Assembly (NCBI GenBank): GCA_902561355.1
Contig: CACEPG010000011.1
Coordinates: forward strand, 1 to 40,289
DNA from: an uncultured Alphaproteobacteria bacterium
GTDB lineage: Bacteria; Pseudomonadota; Alphaproteobacteria; HIMB59; GCA-002718135
Length of the DNA: 40,289 nt
Direction of reading: 5' to 3'
The translations under genes and the position numbers were made by a program. The notes beneath the pieces were generated by a model. That model made no database searches. It saw only the letters and a program-made list of their open reading frames with translations, and was not told the origin of the DNA. This document shows positions 17,285-24,606 of the stretch, one piece after another; position 1 is the first letter of the stretch; each line of letters starts with the position of its first letter.

Positions 17285-17325
17285 AAATATTATGTTTATT
17301 ATAAGTAAAATAGCAATTGTTCAAA

Positions 17326-18303
17326 ATGGTTAAATCATTATCAAACTTAAAAACACTTTATATAAAAGACTATAAAAAATTTGATAAAATAGATAATACT
17401 TCTTTAAGCAAAGAGCTAAAAATAGAATTATCAAAAGAAAATAAAAAAATTCCCTCTAAATTTAAATATGATTTAAATGGAAGTAAATATTTTGAAAAAA
17501 TTACTAAACTCAAAGAATATTACGCTACAAGAACTGAAAAAAAAATTTTAAAGCAAATATCAAAGGAAATGAAAAACATTTTTGATAAAAATTTAACATT
17601 TGTTGAGTTCGGAAGTGGGGCGACTGATAAAATTAGTATTTTAATTAATGATCAAGTAAAATTTTGCATGCCTTTGGATATTTCATATGATTTTTTGCTA
17701 AAATCATCAATTAAATTAGCAAAATCTTTCCCGAATCTAATTATTATGCCCGCATATGGCGATTATATAAATAAACTCAAACTACCTAAGCAAATTTCAA
17801 AAAAAAGAATTGGTTTTTTTTTAGGCTCATCCATTGGTAATTTTTATGACAAAAAAGAAAAAATTTTTCTCCAAAATGCAAAAACAACTTTAGGTAAAAA
17901 TGGTTGTTTGTTTGTAGGGGTAGACTTAATCAAAAATAAAAAAATTATTGAGAAAGCTTATAACGACTCTAAAGGCACTACTGCAAAATTTAATTTTAAC
18001 TTATTGAGCAGAATTAATAAAGTTTTTAAAACAAAATTAAAACAAAAAGATTTTAAATATTTTTCTCATTTTAATGAAAAAAACAATTCTGTTGAAAGCT
18101 TTTTAATTAGTAAAAAAGATCAAAAATTCATTATTGATAATAAAAAATTTTTTGTTAAAAAAAATGAAAAAATACAAACTGAAATATCAAAAAAATTCAC
18201 ATTAAATAGTTTTAAAATTTTGGCAAATTCAGCTGGTTGGAAAGTAAAAAAATACTGGACAGATAAAAACAAATACTATTCAATTTTTTTACTAGAAAAC
18301 TAA
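17326..18303 (+). CDS. EgtD-like histidine N-alpha-methyltransferase
   Basis: SAM-dependent methyltransferase of the EgtD family (Methyltransf_33), which trimethylates histidine to hercynine on the way to ergothioneine. The product is 325 residues, about family length. Motifs in order are KFKYDLNGSKYFEKIT and LKEYYATRTEKKIL near the start, the SAM loop VEFGSGATDK, then PLDIS, LGSSIGNF, GVDLIKNKKIIEKAY and AKFNFNLLSRIN. The ATG at 17326 is preferred over an in-frame TTG nine bases earlier. No EgtB-type sulfoxide synthase or other ergothioneine gene is in the window, so the pathway may be completed elsewhere, or the substrate may differ. It is exactly bracketed by two tRNA-Gly fragments. Confidence 0.85.
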   Translation: MVKSLSNLKTLYIKDYKKFDKIDNTSLSKELKIELSKENKKIPSKFKYDLNGSKYFEKITKLKEYYATRTEKKILKQISKEMKNIFDKNLTFVEFGSGATDKISILINDQVKFCMPLDISYDFLLKSSIKLAKSFPNLIIMPAYGDYINKLKLPKQISKKRIGFFLGSSIGNFYDKKEKIFLQNAKTTLGKNGCLFVGVDLIKNKKIIEKAYNDSKGTTAKFNFNLLSRINKVFKTKLKQKDFKYFSHFNEKNNSVESFLISKKDQKFIIDNKKFFVKKNEKIQTEISKKFTLNSFKILANSAGWKVKKYWTDKNKYYSIFLLEN

Positions 18304-18322
18304 ATCTATTAGAATTTAGTAA

Positions 18323-18360
18323 AAGTCGAGAGTGCGAATCATTTCGCTTGCTTCAAATTA
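18323..18360 (+). pseudogene. Decayed tRNA-Gly fragment (T arm and acceptor end)
   Basis: Aligns without gaps to 14827-14864, the variable loop, T arm, 3' acceptor strand, CCA and first bases beyond. There are about nine differences in 38 positions, most of them C to T or G to A as expected of decay in an AT-biased genome. AAGTCGAG, CGAATC and CAAATT are intact. It begins 20 bases after the EgtD-like gene and touches the stop codon of the next gene. Confidence 0.82.
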
Positions 18361-18756
18361 TTTGTGTTTAAAAATTTTTTTTATTTCTGGACGAGATGAT
18401 AAATGCAAAATTATTGCTACTACAAAGAAAAATAAAACAAACCAATATTCTCTAAGTTCCATTTGAAAAGTATAATAAACAAACAAAGAACTAACTGCTA
18501 AACTTTTTAAAATGATATTTAAAAATTGAATAGGGTACATTTTAACTGTATTCCAAACCAAGTAACGAATACCAAAATAAACAAAACTTATTATTGTAGC
18601 TAGTCGAACGGACTGCATTCTATGATAGGGTATCTTGTTATTTTCACTTACACTTAGAGGAAAATATATATGAACATTTATTATCTCACCAACCAAAATT
18701 ACAATGCCAATTATGGTAAGAAAAACGATTAATATTTTTGTTAAAAGATGCCTCAT
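18358..18756 (-). CDS. Small integral membrane protein of unknown function
   Basis: A 132-residue protein with four predicted transmembrane helices (about residues 5-27, 48-65, 80-96 and 103-121) and a basic C-terminal tail, EIKKIFKHK. No family was recognised. It is read towards the tRNA fragment at 18323, and its stop codon overlaps that fragment's last bases. It is divergent from the HExxH secreted protein across 66 bases. Confidence 0.6.
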   Translation of the reverse strand: MRHLLTKILIVFLTIIGIVILVGEIINVHIYFPLSVSENNKIPYHRMQSVRLATIISFVYFGIRYLVWNTVKMYPIQFLNIILKSLAVSSLFVYYTFQMELREYWFVLFFFVVAIILHLSSRPEIKKIFKHK

Positions 18757-18822
18757 ATATTTTTACTATTATAAGATATGTTATGCTAATGAAATAAAAA
18801 ATTACAATAAGGAACATAAATT

Positions 18823-19584
18823 ATGAAACATTTTCTAATATTTAATTTTATAGTTTTTTATCTATTCACAAACGCCGATGCTAAACCACCCTATGATGGC
18901 ACAATATTTTACTTTCCTGATGTAATTAATTCTAATGATCCCTCAACATTTGAAGAATTAATTTATACCGGTCAAGATCTTCGTAAAATATTTGATCGAA
19001 GAAAAGGTGGGCGATGGCTTACCAAAGAAGTGTTTTTATTTAACGCTATATACGAGGAGAGAATAATTGAAATACAAGTTAATCCTGAGTTTAAAAATTC
19101 AGATAATGCCTTTCAAGAAGCACATTTTTATGCAAAAGCAATAGGCAGACTTCCGAATTTTTTGCTTACTAATGTAAAAACTGTTTGGATAAATAAAGGA
19201 AACAAAGGCTGGGGTGGTGGAAATGAAAATTTACTTATTCATACTGGAAGAAGTAAAGAATATATTTCTAAAGACATTATTGAAGAAACATTCATCCACG
19301 AAGCCGCACATACATCTTTAGACTGGGATTGGGATGGTTTAATTAATAAAACCAAATGGCAAAAAGCCAAAAGAAAGGACAAAGAACACATTTCAGATTA
19401 TGCAAAAAAATTTCCAAGAAGAGAAGATGTCGCAGAGAGTATTTTACCATGGATTGCTGTACGATACCGATTAGACAGAATTTCAAAAGAAGATGCCGAA
19501 AAGATTTTAAAAACAATACCTAATCGTTTAATATTTTTTGATAAACAAAATTTTGATATGTATCCATTAGTACCTCTTGAATAA
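18823..19584 (+). CDS. Secreted HExxH-motif protein, possible metallopeptidase
   Basis: A 253-residue exported protein with a signal peptide ending near NADA (residue 20). The motif IHEAAHTSLDWDWDG contains HEAAH at 159-163, the zinc-binding pattern of gluzincin/metzincin-type peptidases, and a downstream REDVAES glutamate could be the third ligand. AAGGAA stands 9 bases before the ATG. No named peptidase family was recognised. The protease activity is inferred from this short motif only; it could be a non-enzymatic relative. It is part of the accessory stretch after tRNA-Gly. Confidence 0.7.
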   Translation: MKHFLIFNFIVFYLFTNADAKPPYDGTIFYFPDVINSNDPSTFEELIYTGQDLRKIFDRRKGGRWLTKEVFLFNAIYEERIIEIQVNPEFKNSDNAFQEAHFYAKAIGRLPNFLLTNVKTVWINKGNKGWGGGNENLLIHTGRSKEYISKDIIEETFIHEAAHTSLDWDWDGLINKTKWQKAKRKDKEHISDYAKKFPRREDVAESILPWIAVRYRLDRISKEDAEKILKTIPNRLIFFDKQNFDMYPLVPLE

Positions 19585-19612
19585 ACTAGCATACATATTT
19601 ATATAATAATTA

Positions 19613-19705
19613 ATGATGAAAGCTATTTTGATATTTGGAACAATTATAACAATTATACCAATAATTTTTTTAATTTTATTGGCAGGGGGGTGGATAGTTT
19701 TTTAG
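19613..19705 (+). CDS. Possible 30-residue membrane microprotein
   Basis: A short open frame, ATG to TAG, coding for a single hydrophobic helix with a Gly-Gly-Trp end (AILIFGTIITIIPIIF then LILLAGGWIVF). It fills the middle of the 211-base gap between the HExxH gene and the first sulfotransferase. There is no clear ribosome site. The run GGGGGG in it is unusual in this AT-rich DNA and argues slightly for selection. It may be chance. Confidence 0.33.
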   Translation: MMKAILIFGTIITIIPIIFLILLAGGWIVF

Positions 19706-19795
19706 CGTAATAAAATTTATAATTAAATAATTTGTGTTAATCTATCTTTTTTAAATTAATAATGGAATATAATAATAAATTTTTAGTAAATCAAA

Positions 19796-20689
19796 ATGTC
19801 AAAACATATCTTCTGGATAGCTTCTTTCCCTAAAAGCGGAAACACTCTTTTAAGAGCTATATTATCTTCTCTGTTTTTTTCTAATGATGGAAAATTTGAT
19901 TTCAGATTACTTAAACCAATAAATACATTTGAAAATAAATATAGGTTGAATTTTATTAAAAATAAAAATCAAAATGATTTTAATTCTCTGCATAAGTTAG
20001 ATATTTTATCAAAATATTGGCATGATGTTCAATCAAAATCTAATTTAGGGTTTGAAGAAGACATGGGCTTTTTAAAAACACACCACGCACTTGTAAAATA
20101 TGAAAACAAATCTTTTGCATCTGAAAATAATTGTAGAGGCTTTATTTATATTATTCGAGATCCTAGAGATGTTGTAATTTCATGGTCGCACCATGCAAAA
20201 ATATCAATAGATCAAAGTATTAACTTTGTAACTAATGAATTATCGGCAACTCAATGGAATGAATCAAATAAATCAATTTTAAACAAAAACACCAATCCCT
20301 TGGTTATAGTTTCTAGTTGGGAAAAAAACATTTTATCTTGGACTGAAAACAAATGGGATTGTCCAAAATTAATATTGCGCTATGAAGATCTAGTTTATGA
20401 TAAGATTAATTCTATAATATCTATCTCTGAATACTTTGTTAAAAACTTTAATTTCAATTTTCAAAACCTAGATCAAAAAATTGAAAATATTGTTAAATCA
20501 ACTAATTTTACAAAACTTAAAGAAAATGAAAAAAAACTTGGCTTTAATGAGGCAACTAACGGACCTTTTTTTAGAATTGGAAAAAAAAATCAATGGAAAG
20601 ACAAATTAAATAACTCTCAGCTTAAGTTAATAGAAAATAAGTTTAAAAAAACCATGGTTAATTTTGGATATAATTTAAGTGAAAAATAA
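19796..20689 (+). CDS. Sulfotransferase-family protein (copy 1)
   Basis: PAPS-dependent sulfotransferase, 297 residues. The 5'-phosphosulfate loop is ASFPKSGNTLL at residues 9-19, and the 3'-phosphate-binding segment is YIIRDPRDVVISWSHH near 118-133. The C-terminal GPFFRIGKKNQWKDKL matches the family's conserved RKGxxGDWKNxF-type end. The acceptor is unknown; the surrounding glycosyltransferase and methyltransferase suggest a surface glycan. It overlaps the following glycosyltransferase by 11 bases. It is clearly paralogous to the gene at 32578-33468 on the other strand. Confidence 0.9.
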   Translation: MSKHIFWIASFPKSGNTLLRAILSSLFFSNDGKFDFRLLKPINTFENKYRLNFIKNKNQNDFNSLHKLDILSKYWHDVQSKSNLGFEEDMGFLKTHHALVKYENKSFASENNCRGFIYIIRDPRDVVISWSHHAKISIDQSINFVTNELSATQWNESNKSILNKNTNPLVIVSSWEKNILSWTENKWDCPKLILRYEDLVYDKINSIISISEYFVKNFNFNFQNLDQKIENIVKSTNFTKLKENEKKLGFNEATNGPFFRIGKKNQWKDKLNNSQLKLIENKFKKTMVNFGYNLSEK

Positions 20690-21416
20690 TTTTTTTATAA
20701 AAAATTTTGTTTTTTTTTATGTTAAAAAAATATTATCGAAAACAGAATTTGTTATTCACGAACATGAAGAAGAAAATATAAATTATTTTATAGACTCTAT
20801 AAAAAAAACCCATCCAGAATCTAAGATTATACAGTGCTCCGATTTAAATACTCCTAAAATAACAGGTGTTGATGAAATATTTAGATTTAATATCGAGCAA
20901 AATAAAATAATGGAAGGTAGAATTTTTTCATATTCAAAGCTAGATCTAGATGAACCAAGTATTTACTTAGATACTGATATGTTAATAATAAAAAAAATTC
21001 CATTTAGTTTGTTTGCAGACAAAGCCGATGTAATTTTGCTTAGCAGATCATTTAACTTAGATTCTTCAATTCCTGAGTTTTTTAGAGGACAAAGTTTTAA
21101 GGAGCATAGTGAGAATACATTAGGAAAAATATACCCTTATATTGGTTGTTTTGTAATTTCAAACAGTAATAAATTTTGGAAAGATTGTTACAAATTATAT
21201 GAAAAACTTGATAGCAATTATAAATTTTGGTTTGGTGATCAAAAAATTCTTAAAGAAATTGTTGAAAACAAAAATTTTAATTTTGCTTTTTTAAAAGAAT
21301 CTGAATTTGCTTGTCCGCCTTATTTCATAAATGAAAAAAAATCACCATTCATCATTCATTTTAAAGGCAAAGCTTCAAAAAAACTTATTAAAAAATATTA
21401 TAATTACATTAAGTAA
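20679..21416 (+). CDS. Glycosyltransferase, GT-A/GT8-like
   Basis: A 245-residue protein that starts with GTG inside the end of the sulfotransferase gene, so the two are co-translated. SIYLDTDMLIIKKIPFSLF near residues 92-110 contains a DxD metal-binding motif typical of nucleotide-sugar-dependent GT-A enzymes. GDQKILKEI and IIHFKGKASKK near the end resemble the GT8 layout (DQxxLN and HFxG). The donor and acceptor sugars are unknown. It probably acts on the same molecule as the upstream sulfotransferase. Confidence 0.75.
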   Translation: MKNNFFIKNFVFFYVKKILSKTEFVIHEHEEENINYFIDSIKKTHPESKIIQCSDLNTPKITGVDEIFRFNIEQNKIMEGRIFSYSKLDLDEPSIYLDTDMLIIKKIPFSLFADKADVILLSRSFNLDSSIPEFFRGQSFKEHSENTLGKIYPYIGCFVISNSNKFWKDCYKLYEKLDSNYKFWFGDQKILKEIVENKNFNFAFLKESEFACPPYFINEKKSPFIIHFKGKASKKLIKKYYNYIK

Positions 21417-21437
21417 TTTTTAATTAATTAAAAAAAT

Positions 21438-22148
21438 TTATTGGTTTGAAAAACCAATGTTAGTTGAGGGTATTATTATTGCGCTTGTGCTTTTTTCCAA
21501 CAATTTAAATTTTAACATTGTTTCGTTTTGAATAGGATAAGCTAATAAGTAAGATGTTTTTAAGTTCATTTTATTTTGAACAAAATTTATAAAATTAACT
21601 ACACCTTTTTCTTTTCCTTCAAAATCATCTAATACAAAAACTGTTCTTTCGTTGATGTTTCTTTTTAATATTTCAAAATCTTCATTTTCTAATCTTCCAT
21701 CTACATGAACTAAGTCAAAAGACATATTACCATCAAGATTATTTAACATATCAATGCTCTTGGTTTTATTAAATTGAGTAATTTTTGTTTTTGATAGTTT
21801 TGGTAATTTTATGTCATTTGACATGTCACAGCAAAAGATTTCACACTTATGCTCATCAATATAATCATCAGCGCCTAGAGCCATGCTTATTGTTGATTTA
21901 CCTATAAATGAGCCTATTTCAATTATTGTTTTTGGTTTAAAAAATATTACTAAAGAATATAGCAACCATGAAGAAGTTGAAGAAATAGAACCAGTGTTGT
22001 ATTCACTTTCTAGCCTCAATTTTTCCAAACTATCAATTTTAGAAAAAAAATCTTTTTTGTATATTTCTGATTTTATAAAAGAATTTTCTAAAATTTTGTT
22101 CCAAAAAAATTTACTTAAATCAGTAGGGCTTATATTGATTCTTTTCAT
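21438..22148 (-). CDS. Class I SAM methyltransferase (Methyltransf_24-like)
   Basis: A 236-residue predicted SAM-dependent methyltransferase. Motif I is TIIEIGSFIGKSTISMALG near residues 74-92, followed by IFCCDMS (acidic loop), then FDLVHVDGRLENEDFEIL and VFVLDDFEG, the pattern of Methyltransf_24 proteins. These often occur in polysaccharide loci, where they methylate sugars. It is downstream of the 2OG oxygenase by 6 bases and convergent with the glycosyltransferase across 21 bases. The substrate is unknown. Confidence 0.8.
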   Translation of the reverse strand: MKRINISPTDLSKFFWNKILENSFIKSEIYKKDFFSKIDSLEKLRLESEYNTGSISSTSSWLLYSLVIFFKPKTIIEIGSFIGKSTISMALGADDYIDEHKCEIFCCDMSNDIKLPKLSKTKITQFNKTKSIDMLNNLDGNMSFDLVHVDGRLENEDFEILKRNINERTVFVLDDFEGKEKGVVNFINFVQNKMNLKTSYLLAYPIQNETMLKFKLLEKSTSAIIIPSTNIGFSNQ

Positions 22149-22154
22149 TTATAT

Positions 22155-22745
22155 TTATTTTTTTGAATCTAATCTAACGTTAAAACTAATTACTATACGC
22201 TGCTCTTCAGATTGATTTGGGTTAACCGAGTGCTCAAGATAGCTTGGAAAAAGAACTAACAAACCTTCTTCAGGACTAACAGAATTTATAGTTGCATTTA
22301 AGATATTTGGAGTCTTTGCTCTAGGGTGGCTATAAACTGGCGCAGGTCGAGGATCATAAAATACAATTTCACCACAATCTTTAGGTGCTTTTACATAATA
22401 AGCTGCGCTCAAATCACTATTTCCATGTTGATGACGTTCATTAAATGCACCTTTTTCATTAACAATAGTCCAGATGTTTGTAATTTTAACTATCTGATTT
22501 TCTAAGTCCCAGTTCATATCATTGAATGTTTTATTTATATTTTTAGAAGCTGCTGAAATAAAATTTTTTGGAGTTTCATCAGTCAAGTTGAAATCCTTTG
22601 AATGCCAGCCCTTTACATTGCTTACACGCTTTCCGCCTGGGTCGTTGGATTTAAGTTTATCTATATATTTAATTAAATCATCATTTATGTTTTTAAAGTT
22701 TTCAATTTTTGAAGCCCAAACAGGTGTTGAGAAAAATAAATGCAT
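22155..22745 (-). CDS. 2OG-Fe(II) oxygenase (TIGR02466-like)
   Basis: Putative 2-oxoglutarate/iron-dependent dioxygenase of 196 residues. The segment with RHQHGNSDLSAAYYV (104-118) supplies His107 and possible partners as iron ligands, DPRP follows at 131-134, and FPSYLEHSVNP gives His172. Arg183 is placed to bind 2-oxoglutarate, and the end QRIVISFNVRL closes the double-stranded beta-helix. This matches the small oxygenase family TIGR02466, whose substrates are unknown. The gene leads into the methyltransferase after 6 bases, so both may modify the same compound. Confidence 0.85.
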   Translation of the reverse strand: MHLFFSTPVWASKIENFKNINDDLIKYIDKLKSNDPGGKRVSNVKGWHSKDFNLTDETPKNFISAASKNINKTFNDMNWDLENQIVKITNIWTIVNEKGAFNERHQHGNSDLSAAYYVKAPKDCGEIVFYDPRPAPVYSHPRAKTPNILNATINSVSPEEGLLVLFPSYLEHSVNPNQSEEQRIVISFNVRLDSKK

Positions 22746-22770
22746 ATAACTAATATTTTACATTAAAGTT

Positions 22771-22798
22771 TTGTATATGTGAACGAATAAAATACTAT
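22771..22798 (+). promoter_or_regulatory. Possible promoter of the TPR-sulfotransferase gene
   Basis: TTGTAT and TACTAT are separated by 16 bases, with the ATG 46 bases further on. Three of six and four of six bases match the sigma-70 boxes. It is plausible by position in a divergent gap, but chance matches are frequent in such AT-rich DNA. Confidence 0.3.
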
Positions 22799-22844
22799 AT
22801 TAATAAATAAACGTAATAAGGGCTTTTTAAATATATATTAAAAA

Positions 22845-24455
22845 ATGGATAAAAATAAAGACAAAGACTACGAAGATCTAATAGACAAAAGTATTTCTTT
22901 CTCAAAAAAAAACGATTTAGATTCTGCTAAATTATTTTTAGAAAAAGCTATTATTTTAAATCCTAAAAAATCAATATCATACATTAATTTGTCAAATATT
23001 TATATTTTAGAAAATAATTTAAAATTAAGCACAGAAACACTTTATGATTATCTTAAAAAACATAACTTGGATTTAGAAGTAATAAATCATTATGGAAAAA
23101 TATGCATTAAATTTAATTTAATTGATCAATTAATTGAGTTTAAAAAATTTTTGTTAAAAAAAAATAATATTTTAAAAAACTATTATTATATTTATTTTCT
23201 TTTTGGAATTGCTCATGAAAAAAAAGAAGAAATTTCAGAAGCTGTTAAATCATATCAAATGTCCTTGAATTGCAATGAAAATTTTATAGAAAATTATCTA
23301 AATCTTTGTAATTTATATGAAAAAACAAATAAAATTAAAGAATTAGATGAAATAATTAAAAAAGCTAAAAGCAATTGTATACAAGATCCCAGAATTGAAT
23401 ATTTTTTAAGTTTATTTTACTATAGAAAAAAAAACTATTCTCAATCTCAATCTACAATTGATGAAAATAATTTAGAAACAAAATTATTAAATCAAGATTA
23501 TTATTTTTCTAGTTTGCTTGACTTGAGATTTAGAAATTTTGAAAAACTTAAAAATTTTAAAAAAGCATTTGAGGTTATTAATCAAAAAAATGTATTTGTT
23601 TCTAATCTAAATGAAAATAAGAAATACGATAAAAAGAATTTTCACAGTATGATCGAAGCATACAAAAAATTTTATATAAATAAAGAAATAGATTATAGCT
23701 ATACAAACAATCATCCTAACATAGTATTTATCATTGGTTTTCCTAGATCAGGTACAACATTGTTAGACACAATACTAAGAACTCATTCAAAAACATTTGT
23801 ATTAGAGGAGAAGCCTTATTTATTAAATCTTAGACATGAATACTTTAGAAATAAAAATAACAAACTTGAGTCAATTGATGAAATGACAGTTGATGAAATA
23901 AAAATTATTCAAAAAAAATACTTTGATAATATTGATTATAATAATAACAAGATTATTATAGATAAGTTTCCTTTAACAATAATTGAAGTTGGATTTTTAA
24001 AAAAGATTTTTCCAAAATCTAAAATAATACTTTCTATGAGGCATCCATGTGATTCAGTTCTCAGCTGTTTTTTTAGTAATTTTAAAATTAATGATGCAAT
24101 GATTAATTTTTTAAATCTGAATGACTCAGTTGTTTTTTATAACAACATTTTTGAATTATTTGATATTTACACCAAAAGTTTAAATTTGGATTTTTTAACT
24201 GTAAAATATGAAGACTTAGTAGGTAGTTTCGAAAAAACATTAAAAAAAGTTCTTACATTTTTAAATTTAAAATATGAAGATAATTTAAATAGATTTTATG
24301 AAACTGCTATAAATAGAAACATTATAAATACACCTAGTTATAATCAAGTTACTGAACCTCTTTATAATACATCAATAAATAGATGGAAAAATTATGAAGA
24401 AGCTAAATTTTTACAAAAAGATTTAAAAAAATGGATAGAAAAGCAGGGTTATTAA
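22845..24455 (+). CDS. TPR-sulfotransferase fusion protein
   Basis: A 536-residue protein with N-terminal tetratricopeptide repeats (about 1-215) and a C-terminal sulfotransferase domain (about 285-536). The phosphosulfate-binding loop is FIIGFPRSGTTLLDTIL near residues 295-311, and the 3'-phosphate site is the segment MRHPCDSVLSCFFSNF near 397-412. The end RWKNYEEA resembles the WKxY motif of bacterial TPR-sulfotransferases. The TPR part probably recognises a protein or glycan acceptor. It is a single-gene unit divergent from the oxygenase-methyltransferase pair and one of three sulfotransferase-type genes in the window. Its DNA is extremely AT-rich. Confidence 0.9.
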   Translation: MDKNKDKDYEDLIDKSISFSKKNDLDSAKLFLEKAIILNPKKSISYINLSNIYILENNLKLSTETLYDYLKKHNLDLEVINHYGKICIKFNLIDQLIEFKKFLLKKNNILKNYYYIYFLFGIAHEKKEEISEAVKSYQMSLNCNENFIENYLNLCNLYEKTNKIKELDEIIKKAKSNCIQDPRIEYFLSLFYYRKKNYSQSQSTIDENNLETKLLNQDYYFSSLLDLRFRNFEKLKNFKKAFEVINQKNVFVSNLNENKKYDKKNFHSMIEAYKKFYINKEIDYSYTNNHPNIVFIIGFPRSGTTLLDTILRTHSKTFVLEEKPYLLNLRHEYFRNKNNKLESIDEMTVDEIKIIQKKYFDNIDYNNNKIIIDKFPLTIIEVGFLKKIFPKSKIILSMRHPCDSVLSCFFSNFKINDAMINFLNLNDSVVFYNNIFELFDIYTKSLNLDFLTVKYEDLVGSFEKTLKKVLTFLNLKYEDNLNRFYETAINRNIINTPSYNQVTEPLYNTSINRWKNYEEAKFLQKDLKKWIEKQGY

Positions 24456-24456
24456 T

Positions 24457-24606
24457 TTATTTTTTTTTAAAATAATTATGAACTAATTTTAAGTTATAAG
24501 TAATTCTTTTCTCATAAGATTTAATGTTTTTTCTTCCACTTGTAATTTTTGGATAGGTTTTTATAAGTTCTTTAATGTAATTTTTTTTATTTTTTTTATT
24601 ATTCAA
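24457..24606 (-). CDS. Possible 49-residue Lys-rich small protein
   Basis: An open frame directly after purH. A TTG start overlaps the purH TGA as TTGA, the same coupling seen for the HemY-like gene. It runs to a TAA at 24457, two bases from the convergent gene end. The predicted peptide is basic, with KELIKTYPKITSGRK and SYEKRITYNLKLVHNY, and it looks more protein-like than random AT-rich sequence. It has no known family. It could be a genuine microprotein, the tail of a lost gene, or chance. Confidence 0.38.
   Translation of the reverse strand: MNNKKNKKNYIKELIKTYPKITSGRKNIKSYEKRITYNLKLVHNYFKKK

Noticed and set aside
14860-19795. Integrase, transposase, phage or toxin-antitoxin gene in the accessory stretch
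   Set aside because: None of the predicted proteins shows recombinase or transposase catalytic motifs, structural phage features or known toxin-antitoxin patterns.
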